Below, piece after piece: positions 51,556 to 59,582 of a DNA stretch of 64,000 bases. Where the stretch lies: positions 7,528-71,527 of the forward strand of contig CAYTOK010000013.1 in NCBI GenBank assembly GCA_964439595.1. Direction: 5' to 3'. Both the position numbers and the translations under genes were made by a program. The stretch comes from CAIJXB01 sp964439595. GTDB lineage: Bacteria > Chlamydiota > Chlamydiia > Chlamydiales > Rhabdochlamydiaceae. The notes beneath the pieces are model-generated. The model was not told the DNA's origin and did no database searches. It saw only the letters and a program-made list of their open reading frames with translations. How positions within the stretch are numbered: the first letter of the stretch is position 1; every line of letters starts with the position of its first letter.

Positions 51556-53199
51556 CTAGCCTTCTAATTCCGCTATCTTCCCTTCGATTTCTTCAATATC
51601 TGCATTAATCTTATCTAAACTCGCTTTTTCAGCGTCCATAAGATCTCTACAAGCCATTGCTTTTTCAAAGTCAAGACTGGAACCACTCAAAGATTTTCGA
51701 TATACTTCCAATTGCGCTTTCATTTCTTGTCTTCTTTCTTTCTTTTCTTTAAGAAGCTGCTTTAAACCTTCGTATTGCTCCTGCTCATCATCCGAAAGCG
51801 AAAGCAAACTACGTCCTTTAGCTTCTAGCATTTTATCTTTAAGCTGCTTAAACATCTTATCTAAAAGAGCTTTTTCTGCTTTCGATGCAACGAGCATTTT
51901 ATAAGCTTCTTCTAGCACGGAACGTTTAGAAGTAAGTTCTTCAAAAGAATTTTCGGAAGAACTGTCAAGTAAAGACTGTAAGTCAGAGCGAAATTCCTGT
52001 ACTTTAAGAAATCGTAAATCTTCCGCTTTTTTCTCTTTATCTTGTAACTCTTCCAATTGAAGTCTTTTTTTATCTTCATGAGGCTTCTTAGCCAAATCCA
52101 TTTGGTCTTTAACTGTTTTAAATTCCATACGGCCAAGTTCCACCCCTTTTAAGATGTGGAAAAGCTCTTGATACCTCTTTTCAACAGAAGAAAATTCAAC
52201 TTCTTCAGCGCAAAATGTAGAAAACTCTTTCACTTGAAGCATAATTTGTTCAAAATTTTGCTGCGACTGCGCTTTTTTTTCATTAAATTCTTTTTTCTTT
52301 TCTTTTTCTACTTCTCTAACAAGATCCCAACAAGAGCTTAACTTAACTCTAGTATCAGTAAAAGAATGGGTATTTAAAGTTAAGATTTTAGCAATAGACT
52401 GTAAAGACTTAATCTCCTCTCTAAGCGCATGTAAAGGCAAAGAAGCTGTTTCCGTAAATCCTCTGCCACTAGCAAAATGCTTAGAAACAAAAAGAGCAAC
52501 ATCTTCCATAAAGTCTTCTGAAATCTTCTTAATAAACTCTTTTCTCTTAGGAAAAATAGAGTCTCCACAGGCAGAAAGTCTTTCAAATAATTTATTCTTA
52601 TTACGAATGCGCATGTCTGTCTTAATAACTTCCTTACGAAGAGCATTTACCTTGGCTGCAAAAGCATTTAAAAAATGCAATTCTTTTTGCATTTGATTAT
52701 AGGATTCCGCTTTTTCTTTCAAACTCAAGGAATCTAAAATAAGGGCAATATCCGCAGATTGCGAAGAAACGTCTTTATAAGCAGCTAAATCTTGTACTAA
52801 AGATTGTACTGCTAAGTCTATTTGCTCATAAGCAAAAGCCGACTGCTCGTCTAATATTTCTTTAAGCCTTCTAGCCTCAACAGATAAATCCACATACTGC
52901 TGCCACAGTTCTGCCCTTGATTTAGCCGAAAGAGCTTCTTTAAAAAGAGGAAGACATAACTTTCTTATCTCCCAAAACTCTCGAAATCGAGGGGAAGCGA
53001 AGGAGGAAAGCCTAGCTCGCATAAAGTCGATAGCTTTTCTAATTTTCTCCTCTGGATCCTTCATCTCGATAAAAAGAGAAAGAAACGTTTTAAAATCCTC
53101 TGACTCCGGCTGATAATTTTTCTCTAAGGGGCTCTCTTCTTCACTTAATTGAGCTTTTTCCTCTAAGACACTCTCTATAATTTCTTCATTCGCTTGCAT
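51556..53199 (-). CDS. Coiled-coil hypothetical protein
   Basis: The 547-residue protein is highly charged (Lys/Glu rich) with long heptad runs, for example KAEDLRFLKVQEFRSDLQS and near the C-terminus EKASLDKINADIEEIEGKI. No signal peptide or membrane helix. The size and location (between miaA and rsfS) correspond to the large coiled-coil protein I recall as CT768 in C. trachomatis. The function is not known; structural or scaffold roles are common for such proteins. It may be conserved across chlamydiae. Confidence 0.72.
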   Translation of the reverse strand: MQANEEIIESVLEEKAQLSEEESPLEKNYQPESEDFKTFLSLFIEMKDPEEKIRKAIDFMRARLSSFASPRFREFWEIRKLCLPLFKEALSAKSRAELWQQYVDLSVEARRLKEILDEQSAFAYEQIDLAVQSLVQDLAAYKDVSSQSADIALILDSLSLKEKAESYNQMQKELHFLNAFAAKVNALRKEVIKTDMRIRNKNKLFERLSACGDSIFPKRKEFIKKISEDFMEDVALFVSKHFASGRGFTETASLPLHALREEIKSLQSIAKILTLNTHSFTDTRVKLSSCWDLVREVEKEKKKEFNEKKAQSQQNFEQIMLQVKEFSTFCAEEVEFSSVEKRYQELFHILKGVELGRMEFKTVKDQMDLAKKPHEDKKRLQLEELQDKEKKAEDLRFLKVQEFRSDLQSLLDSSSENSFEELTSKRSVLEEAYKMLVASKAEKALLDKMFKQLKDKMLEAKGRSLLSLSDDEQEQYEGLKQLLKEKKERRQEMKAQLEVYRKSLSGSSLDFEKAMACRDLMDAEKASLDKINADIEEIEGKIAELEG

Positions 53200-53300
53200 A
53201 AGTACTATTTCTAAGGGGGTTGATAAACGATGGTTTATGACATTTTCGCGGTGATTATACGAAAAACCGGAGTTTTATGAAAAGTTTTTTTTCTCTAAAA

Positions 53301-54356
53301 TCAAAAAGAAAGCTCAAAATCCTGCAAAATAATCTCTGCAGCCTGTTCGAACGAAATATTATCTCGACTAAGCCATCGAAAAAGGGGCTCTTTCTTGAAC
53401 CAGGTAAATTGTCTTTTAGCATATCTTCGAGAAGCCTGCTTAAATAAAACCATGAAACGAGCCTTATCTTCGTCCGTTTTACTAGAGGAAAGGTACTCCA
53501 AACACTGCCGATATCCAATAGCCTGAGAAGCTGAAGAATTATCTCTAAGCCCCAAAGCATCAAGCTCCATTACCTCCTCAATAAATCCCCTTGAGACCAT
53601 CTCTTCACATCTTGCATCAATCCCCTTATAAAGAATATCTTTTGATTTATGCAAAAACCAGCAGCGAGCATTATACCTATGGCCGTCTATATTTTGCCGA
53701 GAAAATTGAGAAACCCTTTTATTAGTAAGTGAAATAATCTCCAAAGCTCTTACAATTTTATGTTTATCATTACATGTAATTGTCTTCGCATAATCAGGAT
53801 CCACTTCTTTTAATTTTTCAAATAAAAATAACGAGCCACGTTGCTCCATTTCTTTTTCCCAATGAGATCTCACAACCTCTACAGATGGAGGCCCTCCAGG
53901 GGGGCCATAAAGCAACGCATTAAGATAAAAGCCGGTACCCCCTACAACAATAGGCACATGCCCCCTTTCGAAGATCTCTTCCACTACCCGTGTTGCTTCT
54001 TTCCAAAAATCTACAACGTTGAAGGTTTGATTAATATCCCTTATATCAATGAGGTGATGCGGTATAGCTGCCCTTTCTTCTAGGGAAGCCTTCGCAGTTC
54101 CTATATCCATGCCTCTATAAACCTGCATAGAGTCTGCAGAAACAATTTCTCCACCTATAGCTTGAGCTATGAGAAAGGAAAGCTCCGTTTTACCGACACT
54201 TGTTGGACCGGAAATGATAATTATTTTTTTATTCGACCCGGGAAGGTCAATGTGAATTCTCTCTGGCGCAATCATTTTTTGCCAAAATTCAAACCACTCC
54301 CTGTCCTCCACAGCAAGCTCGGATCCAGAAAAAAAAACCTGATTATCTTCAGTCAA
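53301..54356 (-). CDS. miaA: tRNA dimethylallyltransferase
   Basis: MiaA modifies A37 of tRNAs that read codons beginning with U, giving i6A. The protein has the P-loop IIIISGPTSVGKTELSFLI, EIVSADSMQVYRGMDIGTAK, PHHLIDIRDINQTFNVVDFW, GGTGFYLNALLYGPPGG and ALGLRDNSSASQAIGYRQCL; the tail RYAKRQFTWFKKEP is the conserved RQ-x-T-W. The 351-residue reading begins at TTG 54356, because ATG 54275 lacks a binding site; this leaves ~43 residues before the P-loop. A run of GGGGG is 8 bases upstream of TTG. Length is slightly longer than the usual ~310 but similar to chlamydial MiaA. Confidence 0.93.
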   Translation of the reverse strand: MTEDNQVFFSGSELAVEDREWFEFWQKMIAPERIHIDLPGSNKKIIIISGPTSVGKTELSFLIAQAIGGEIVSADSMQVYRGMDIGTAKASLEERAAIPHHLIDIRDINQTFNVVDFWKEATRVVEEIFERGHVPIVVGGTGFYLNALLYGPPGGPPSVEVVRSHWEKEMEQRGSLFLFEKLKEVDPDYAKTITCNDKHKIVRALEIISLTNKRVSQFSRQNIDGHRYNARCWFLHKSKDILYKGIDARCEEMVSRGFIEEVMELDALGLRDNSSASQAIGYRQCLEYLSSSKTDEDKARFMVLFKQASRRYAKRQFTWFKKEPLFRWLSRDNISFEQAAEIILQDFELSF

Positions 54357-54374
54357 AGCAAATGCCCCCGGTAG

Positions 54375-54605
54375 TTATTGAATAAGCTCAAGTCTAACTC
54401 TTGCACCAGAGCGCGCTCCCACAGTCATAGCTATGGTTCTCAAGGATTTAACAATCTTACCCTGACGCCCTACAACTTTAGCCACATCCTCAGGAGCTAC
54501 CCGAACCTCTAAGGTGGCTCCTTGATCACCTTCTATAAGTTGAACATCTACAGACTCCGGTTTGTCTACTAGATTCTTAACAAGATATGCAATAAATTCT
54601 TTCAT
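54375..54605 (-). CDS. khpA: KH-domain RNA-binding protein KhpA
   Basis: The 76-residue protein is a single KH domain: the start MKEFIAYLVKNLVDKPESVD, then VAPEDVAKVVGRQGKIVKSL with the GxxG loop (GRQG). It binds RNA and in other bacteria works with KhpB in cell-division and elongation control. It lies between a 390-base intergenic region and miaA (18 bases away), so it opens the miaA operon. In many bacteria khpA sits between rpsP and rimM; it does not here. Confidence 0.94.
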   Translation of the reverse strand: MKEFIAYLVKNLVDKPESVDVQLIEGDQGATLEVRVAPEDVAKVVGRQGKIVKSLRTIAMTVGARSGARVRLELIQ

Positions 54606-54996
54606 AAAAGAAACCCTGTATTAAATAATTAAAACCACAGCTTAAGTTACATAGATTAAAACACTTCCACTTCTAAAGCTATCGCCAAAAACAAATTAGC
54701 AACAGTTTAGCCAATTTTCTATTTTGTATCCATTTTTTTATCACCAGAAAAAAAATAAAAAAATTATAACCAAAACATCCTTTGCTAGATAAAAAATTAA
54801 CTAAAAGCACAAAGCACTAAAAAAAAATCCACAAAAACCCAGATAATTAAAAAAGTTATATAATAAGACGAAGGAGACTTAGTTAAGATAATTATAAGGC
54901 CCTGCTACCTTTATCTTTTCTTTCTCTTCATTACAAATAAAGACAGACAAAAAAACCTTTAATGTGCCTTCGTTTATACTAAAGGAGGATGGACAT
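54606..54996. promoter_or_regulatory. Divergent intergenic region between khpA and a plus-strand gene
   Basis: A 391-base AT-rich region with no credible gene separates diverging transcripts. On the plus strand there is a -10-like TATAAT at 54859-54864 (in GTTATATAATAAG), 138 bases before the next start. I could not find a convincing -35. Ribosome binding site GGAGG before 54997 is clear. Confidence 0.4.
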
Positions 54997-55563
54997 ATGA
55001 CAAATAAAGCGTTAGAAAATCCAAAATCCGCAGGAAATAAACTTTTCCAAACTGGGTCTGATTTTTACACCTGGTATATGAGCTGGCTAAAAGAGCCTAA
55101 ATCACAAAGCGAAGTTTTTAAACTTCTTTCAGAACTCATGAGAGTTGGCCTCCTTTCATTCACAGGAGGCCAATACCTCTCCTTGGAAGAAGAAGATACT
55201 GTCCATGACTCTTTAACTACTTTAAAAGAGGAATTATGCGACTGTAAAATTAGACAAACTGAGGTAGCAAAAAAACTACAAAACATCGTAGATTCTTTGA
55301 TTATAAATAATCCTAAAGCAAAACTTATAGTCTACGCAACGGATATCGAATACAGGTACTGTATTAAAGAAAAAAAATCCCTAAAAATAAAACAACTACA
55401 AACACACCTAAACAGTCTAGTACATAAAATTACTCCATCTTTTTTATCCATTAACACCTATGCCATATCACAAATTCTATGTAAGACGCTGGAAGAGTCT
55501 CCTCCAGATGCAGAAGAATCTCTGGTGCAAGAAATTGAAAAATGGATCCAGCTTAACGAATAA
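54997..55563 (+). CDS. Hypothetical 188-residue helical protein
   Basis: I do not recognise the protein. It is hydrophilic with helices and no membrane or signal segment. Start ATG 54997 with AAAGGAGGA 8 bases upstream replaces the longer frame from GTG 54964. Its last 11 bases overlap the end of ftsQ on the other strand (convergent). The sequence contains GLLSFTGGQYLSLEEEDTV and a late KLIVYATDIEYRYCIKEKKS. Location beside the divergent promoter suggests independent control. Could be a secreted effector; no evidence either way. Confidence 0.6.
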   Translation: MTNKALENPKSAGNKLFQTGSDFYTWYMSWLKEPKSQSEVFKLLSELMRVGLLSFTGGQYLSLEEEDTVHDSLTTLKEELCDCKIRQTEVAKKLQNIVDSLIINNPKAKLIVYATDIEYRYCIKEKKSLKIKQLQTHLNSLVHKITPSFLSINTYAISQILCKTLEESPPDAEESLVQEIEKWIQLNE

Positions 55564-56428
55564 ATGCCATCTGAGACAGTCTTAGGTCTATTGTTTTCTC
55601 TTTAATTATTTTAGACCCTAAAATAGCAATCTCCTGACTTTCCACTTCTAAAAGATGGTTTCTTAAAGTAAGATAATTTTCTATTTCTGCTTCATAACCT
55701 TTTGGGCTTATTCTTAAATAATGAGTAGAAATAACAGGAAGCGGCTGTCCGGCCATATAGATCTCATTTTCCAAAACTAAGACCACTTCTCTTTTCCCTA
55801 AATTTTCAATAAATGCATGGGAAACATCAATTTTTTTCACAAAAAAAAGGTCCTCTCCCTTTTTTTGCAAAAATTCAAGTAGTAAAAAAGCCAAATTCAA
55901 ATATTTTCCATTTAAAGAGCTGCCAAAAGAGGGTTTTTCAGTCTCTTCTAAACCAGCTGAACCTAAAAACACTTCCGGTAATTTTTTAGGAGAAAAAAAG
56001 GGGCTTATTGGAAAAAGCACTCCCTCACTGTCTAAAGCAGCATTGCTGAAATCTCCAAGCCACACAAGCGGCTTTCTTAGCGAGTAATCTATATAAAGCA
56101 TGTTTGGGGGAATTTTTTTAATAAAAGCATTTGCTATCACAGGAAAATTCCGCAACCGTTTTTCTGCAAATGCCTCATTAAAGGAAGAAAACAACTTAGG
56201 ATGGTCTGAAGATAACTCTAAAATCTCCATAAGACAATCCGAATGGAGAGCCTCCTTGTAAAGCCCTGTTTGTACAACATACTCAACCTTCGCTTCTTTA
56301 AAAGGGGTCTTGGAAGAAAAAACGTACCGGATTGTCTTATGGGCTCCTATTGAAAAAACTAATGTTGAACCTACTATCCAAGAAAGTGCTGCTATCCAGG
56401 AAAGTTCAGAAGATCCTTTTACTCGCAT
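55553..56428 (-). CDS. ftsQ: FtsQ-like cell division protein
   Basis: The 291-residue protein has a short cytoplasmic N-terminus, one membrane helix (ALSWIVGSTLVFSIG, about 15-30), and a periplasmic part. It is downstream of murC, overlapping by 10 bases, an order found in division clusters. Its periplasmic part has a POTRA-type segment (FPVIANAFIKKIPPNMLYID, the LP-x-x-hydrophobic pattern) and a later FVKKIDVSHAFIENLGKREV of the beta domain. Sequence conservation of FtsQ is low, so the call relies on layout and context. FtsQ connects early and late divisome proteins. Confidence 0.75.
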   Translation of the reverse strand: MRVKGSSELSWIAALSWIVGSTLVFSIGAHKTIRYVFSSKTPFKEAKVEYVVQTGLYKEALHSDCLMEILELSSDHPKLFSSFNEAFAEKRLRNFPVIANAFIKKIPPNMLYIDYSLRKPLVWLGDFSNAALDSEGVLFPISPFFSPKKLPEVFLGSAGLEETEKPSFGSSLNGKYLNLAFLLLEFLQKKGEDLFFVKKIDVSHAFIENLGKREVVLVLENEIYMAGQPLPVISTHYLRISPKGYEAEIENYLTLRNHLLEVESQEIAILGSKIIKEKTIDLRLSQMAFIR

Positions 56429-57774
56429 CTAGCAAGCCTCCTTAAAAGCTCAGGACCTACTTCTGTCACATCCCCAGCTCCCATTGTAACCACAAAATCA
56501 CCGGGCTGCAAAAGGGCCAAAGTATCTTCAACAACGTTTTCCCTTGGAAGGTATATAGATTCATACCCTTGCAAGTGCATTTCTCTTTGTAAAGCGCAGG
56601 AGTTTATTCCTTCAATAGGAATTTCTCTTGCTGCATAAATGTCTGTTAAAAGAATAAGATCAGCTTCCGCTAAAGCCGGACCAAATAAAGAAAAACAATC
56701 CTTTGTTCTTGTATAACGATGCGGCTGAAAAAGAACAACAAGCCTTCGCCCTGAGGCTGCAGCTTTCATACCAGAAAGAGTAGTTGCTACTTCTGTTGGG
56801 TGGTGTCCATAATCATCATATACTACAATATTAGCCACCTCTCCTTTTTTTTCAGATCTTCTTCCTGCTCCTTGGAAAGAAGAAAAAGCTTGCCTTATAA
56901 CACGCTCCTCTATCCCTATTTGCATGCAAAGCCCAAATACTGCAGTAGCATTTAAAATATTATGCACCCCCACTAAAGGAATAAGGATGTCTTCATAGAA
57001 TCTACCCTTCCAAGAAACACTAAAAGAGCTCTCCCACTCCTTAAAATAGAACTTCTCGATACGCAAGGCAGCCTGTTTAGAAAACCCGTACCCGTATCCT
57101 TCTAAAGATAGATCTACAAGTCTAGAATCATCCGCACACCAAAAAAAAAGCTCTTTTTTTTCTATTTTAGATTGAAAATTCACAAATCCCTGAATAAGCT
57201 TTTCCTCTGTTTGCCAATAGTCCATATGATCGGTATCAATATTTGTAATTATAGCCCCATAAGGAGTGTAAGTTAAGAAAGAACCATCGCTTTCATCTGC
57301 CTCTGCAACAAATAAGTCCCCGTTTCCGTGGCCTGACTGAGAAGAGAGGCTACGCACTACCCCTCCTATGCAATAACTGGGGTCTTTCTTAGCAAAGATT
57401 AGTACGTGTGCAAGCAAAGAAGACGTCGTAGTTTTACCATGAGTTCCCGCAACTAAAAGAGCTTTTGATTCTTTCATTAGTTCGTGAAGCATCTGCGACC
57501 TATGCAGACAGGGAAGGCCCCTGTGTTTTGCTTCTAAATACTCCACGTTAGTTTCCTTAATATCAGAAGTAGAAACAATCTTAGCTTCTAAAGGAACTTG
57601 GCTAGCGCTATGCCCGACAAATACTGTAGCACCCCTATTTACAAGCTCTTTTGTTAAAGAAGAGACTGCCGCGTCGCTTCCGGAAACTATATGCCCTCTT
57701 TCCAAAGCAATCCTTGCAAGGCCGCTCATTCCAATGCCGCCAATCCCAATAAAATGATATCTGTCTTTTGTCAT
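56419..57774 (-). CDS. murC: UDP-N-acetylmuramate-L-alanine ligase
   Basis: The 451-residue ligase adds L-Ala to UDP-MurNAc. Motifs: YHFIGIGGIGMSGLARIALE at the N-terminus, the ATP-binding AGTHGKTTTSSLLAHVL, FVAEADESDGSFLTYTP, ITNIDTDHMDYWQTEE and VYDDYGHHPTEVATTLSGM; then LFQPHRYTRTKD. The C-terminal domain is complete. In Chlamydiaceae MurC is fused to D-Ala-D-Ala ligase (Ddl); here the protein ends at the normal MurC length and overlaps ftsQ, so it is not fused. ddl must be elsewhere. Confidence 0.96.
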   Translation of the reverse strand: MTKDRYHFIGIGGIGMSGLARIALERGHIVSGSDAAVSSLTKELVNRGATVFVGHSASQVPLEAKIVSTSDIKETNVEYLEAKHRGLPCLHRSQMLHELMKESKALLVAGTHGKTTTSSLLAHVLIFAKKDPSYCIGGVVRSLSSQSGHGNGDLFVAEADESDGSFLTYTPYGAIITNIDTDHMDYWQTEEKLIQGFVNFQSKIEKKELFFWCADDSRLVDLSLEGYGYGFSKQAALRIEKFYFKEWESSFSVSWKGRFYEDILIPLVGVHNILNATAVFGLCMQIGIEERVIRQAFSSFQGAGRRSEKKGEVANIVVYDDYGHHPTEVATTLSGMKAAASGRRLVVLFQPHRYTRTKDCFSLFGPALAEADLILLTDIYAAREIPIEGINSCALQREMHLQGYESIYLPRENVVEDTLALLQPGDFVVTMGAGDVTEVGPELLRRLARCE

Positions 57775-57962
57775 AAACGACCTCTAAAACCTCTAGTCTC
57801 TAAAAACTTACCAAATCTAAGGCCCCATGTCAATGATTTGCTTGCCTAAAAAAAAGCACAAAAACTACAAATCTTAAAAAAAACTTAAAAAAACCTATGC
57901 TAAATTTAAATGAAGTTATATATCTCGTTTTTTAGAAGACGCATTCAACTAAGGAGGAATTT

Positions 57963-59288
57963 ATGCAAGTACTTTCCGCAGTCAAAGGTATAATTACTTC
58001 TCTATCATATAAGCTTCCGACCTTCAATCCAGACGAACAAAAGATCTGCTTTGCGGTAAGACAGATGCTACAAGAGATCGCCCCTAACCTAAATGAAGGC
58101 GAAGTTTACGATCACCTCTCCTACACCTTATCTTCTCATTTTTGGAGCGTAGAGATACCCGTAGACTTTCGTCATCCTATTATCCACAAAATAGCGCAAA
58201 AAACTTCTTCTTTAGAAGAAACGGAATTGGCAAATTTATCCGTAAAAAAAGGGATCGATTTATATTTGCGTCTGGAGCATTTTTTTACCAAAGAGCTATT
58301 TATAGATCTTTCTACCAAAAGCCGCACTCTACTTTGGGAAAAAGTGCAAAACGTTGTTTCTACACAAGGGTACTTCCAATCAGTCCCCCAACCTTCAGAA
58401 GATGTCAGTAGGAATAATACATTCCTTAAACTCCTTAGCATTCACTCGGAGCTACAAGAGAAATTTGGCTCTTTTTATCAAGCATTAAAGGGACTTGAAG
58501 AGGTAAAAACCTCCCTTTTTTTTGAAGCCATTTGCCCATTACTTATAAAAGAAGAAAGCCTTCAAGAGGGAATCATTTTACCAAATAGCATTTTACTATA
58601 CGGCCCTCCAGGCTGCGGCAAAAAGTCTATCGTTCGCCTGCTTGCAATAACTTTAAACTGCCCTTTAATCAGATATAACCTACAAACAAAAATCCCTCTG
58701 GAAGAGATCTTTATTGCAGCAAAAACAATGGAAAAAAGTGTTATTTTAATAGAGGATGCTTCTTTTATTTTTCCAGATCCCAGTGAAATAGGCTCTGCTG
58801 GTAAGTGCTCAGAAGAACTAGATCTTTTTTTTCAAAATAGCGCTAGCCTTATAGATGAAGCTAAAGACAGTGGAATATTAGTCATCCTTTCCACCAATTA
58901 TCCCAAAAAAATCCACCCTTCTATTTTACAAAAAATAGACATCCAAAAAAGATTTTATATAGCTCCACCGGATGAAAGAGAAAGAGCCGAGCTTTTCAAA
59001 ACAGTCTTAGGAAAATCTACAAACTCTCTTGAAAGGCTTATCTCTCAAACAGCCCTTTGTAGTAGGTATGATATTAGAAAGCTATTTACAAGAGCTACTT
59101 CCAGAATGGACACTCTTAAGCCTATAATCAGTCGAGTAAAACTAGTTGACTGCCTAGAAAAAGAACTATCTGAATTTCGTCCTTCCCTTTCTGATAAGAT
59201 TTTAGAAGAATTTGAAACTGCAAGAGAAAGTTTCGCTCTTCCAGTTCAAGACCTCCTCTTATCTGACATAGACATATCCTATTATTAA
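57963..59288 (+). CDS. AAA+ ATPase domain protein
   Basis: The 441-residue protein has an N-terminal helical region of ~200 residues, then an AAA+ module: Walker A ILLYGPPGCGKKS (about 210-221), Walker B SVILIEDASFIF (about 257-268), sensor-1-type VILSTNYPKKI (about 305), and a C-terminal helical lid with SRYDIRKLF. Arginine-finger candidates are present in KRFYIAPPDERERAE. It resembles Cdc48/FtsH-type remodelling ATPases without a protease domain. Start ATG 57963 follows AAGGAGGAATTT. It is an orphan gene, divergent from murC. Substrate is unknown. Confidence 0.82.
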   Translation: MQVLSAVKGIITSLSYKLPTFNPDEQKICFAVRQMLQEIAPNLNEGEVYDHLSYTLSSHFWSVEIPVDFRHPIIHKIAQKTSSLEETELANLSVKKGIDLYLRLEHFFTKELFIDLSTKSRTLLWEKVQNVVSTQGYFQSVPQPSEDVSRNNTFLKLLSIHSELQEKFGSFYQALKGLEEVKTSLFFEAICPLLIKEESLQEGIILPNSILLYGPPGCGKKSIVRLLAITLNCPLIRYNLQTKIPLEEIFIAAKTMEKSVILIEDASFIFPDPSEIGSAGKCSEELDLFFQNSASLIDEAKDSGILVILSTNYPKKIHPSILQKIDIQKRFYIAPPDERERAELFKTVLGKSTNSLERLISQTALCSRYDIRKLFTRATSRMDTLKPIISRVKLVDCLEKELSEFRPSLSDKILEEFETARESFALPVQDLLLSDIDISYY

Positions 59289-59582
59289 ACGCGCTCATAG
59301 ATACGGCTCATCTTTTGGGATTTTCGGCTCCTTTGATTTTTTATTTTCAAAGATATGCCGTCTATTTATCATGATATAAATAGAAGCCCTCATTCCTTTA
59401 AAATTGACCATCTTAAGTCTACTATAAAAAGCAAGCCACACCTTATAAGCACTTAACCAAAAATAACTTATTTTAAAAATCACCAGTTAGTTAATGAAAT
59501 AATAATTAAATTGAATTTTAATTACATAAAGATACATAATATTCTTAATAATAATTCAACTAGGACTAAAATAGGGGAAATT

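Noticed and set aside
54606..54996. A possible tRNA or small RNA in the khpA upstream region
   Set aside because: I could not find a T-loop (GGTTCGAATCC type) or cloverleaf; only AT-rich promoter-like sequence is seen.
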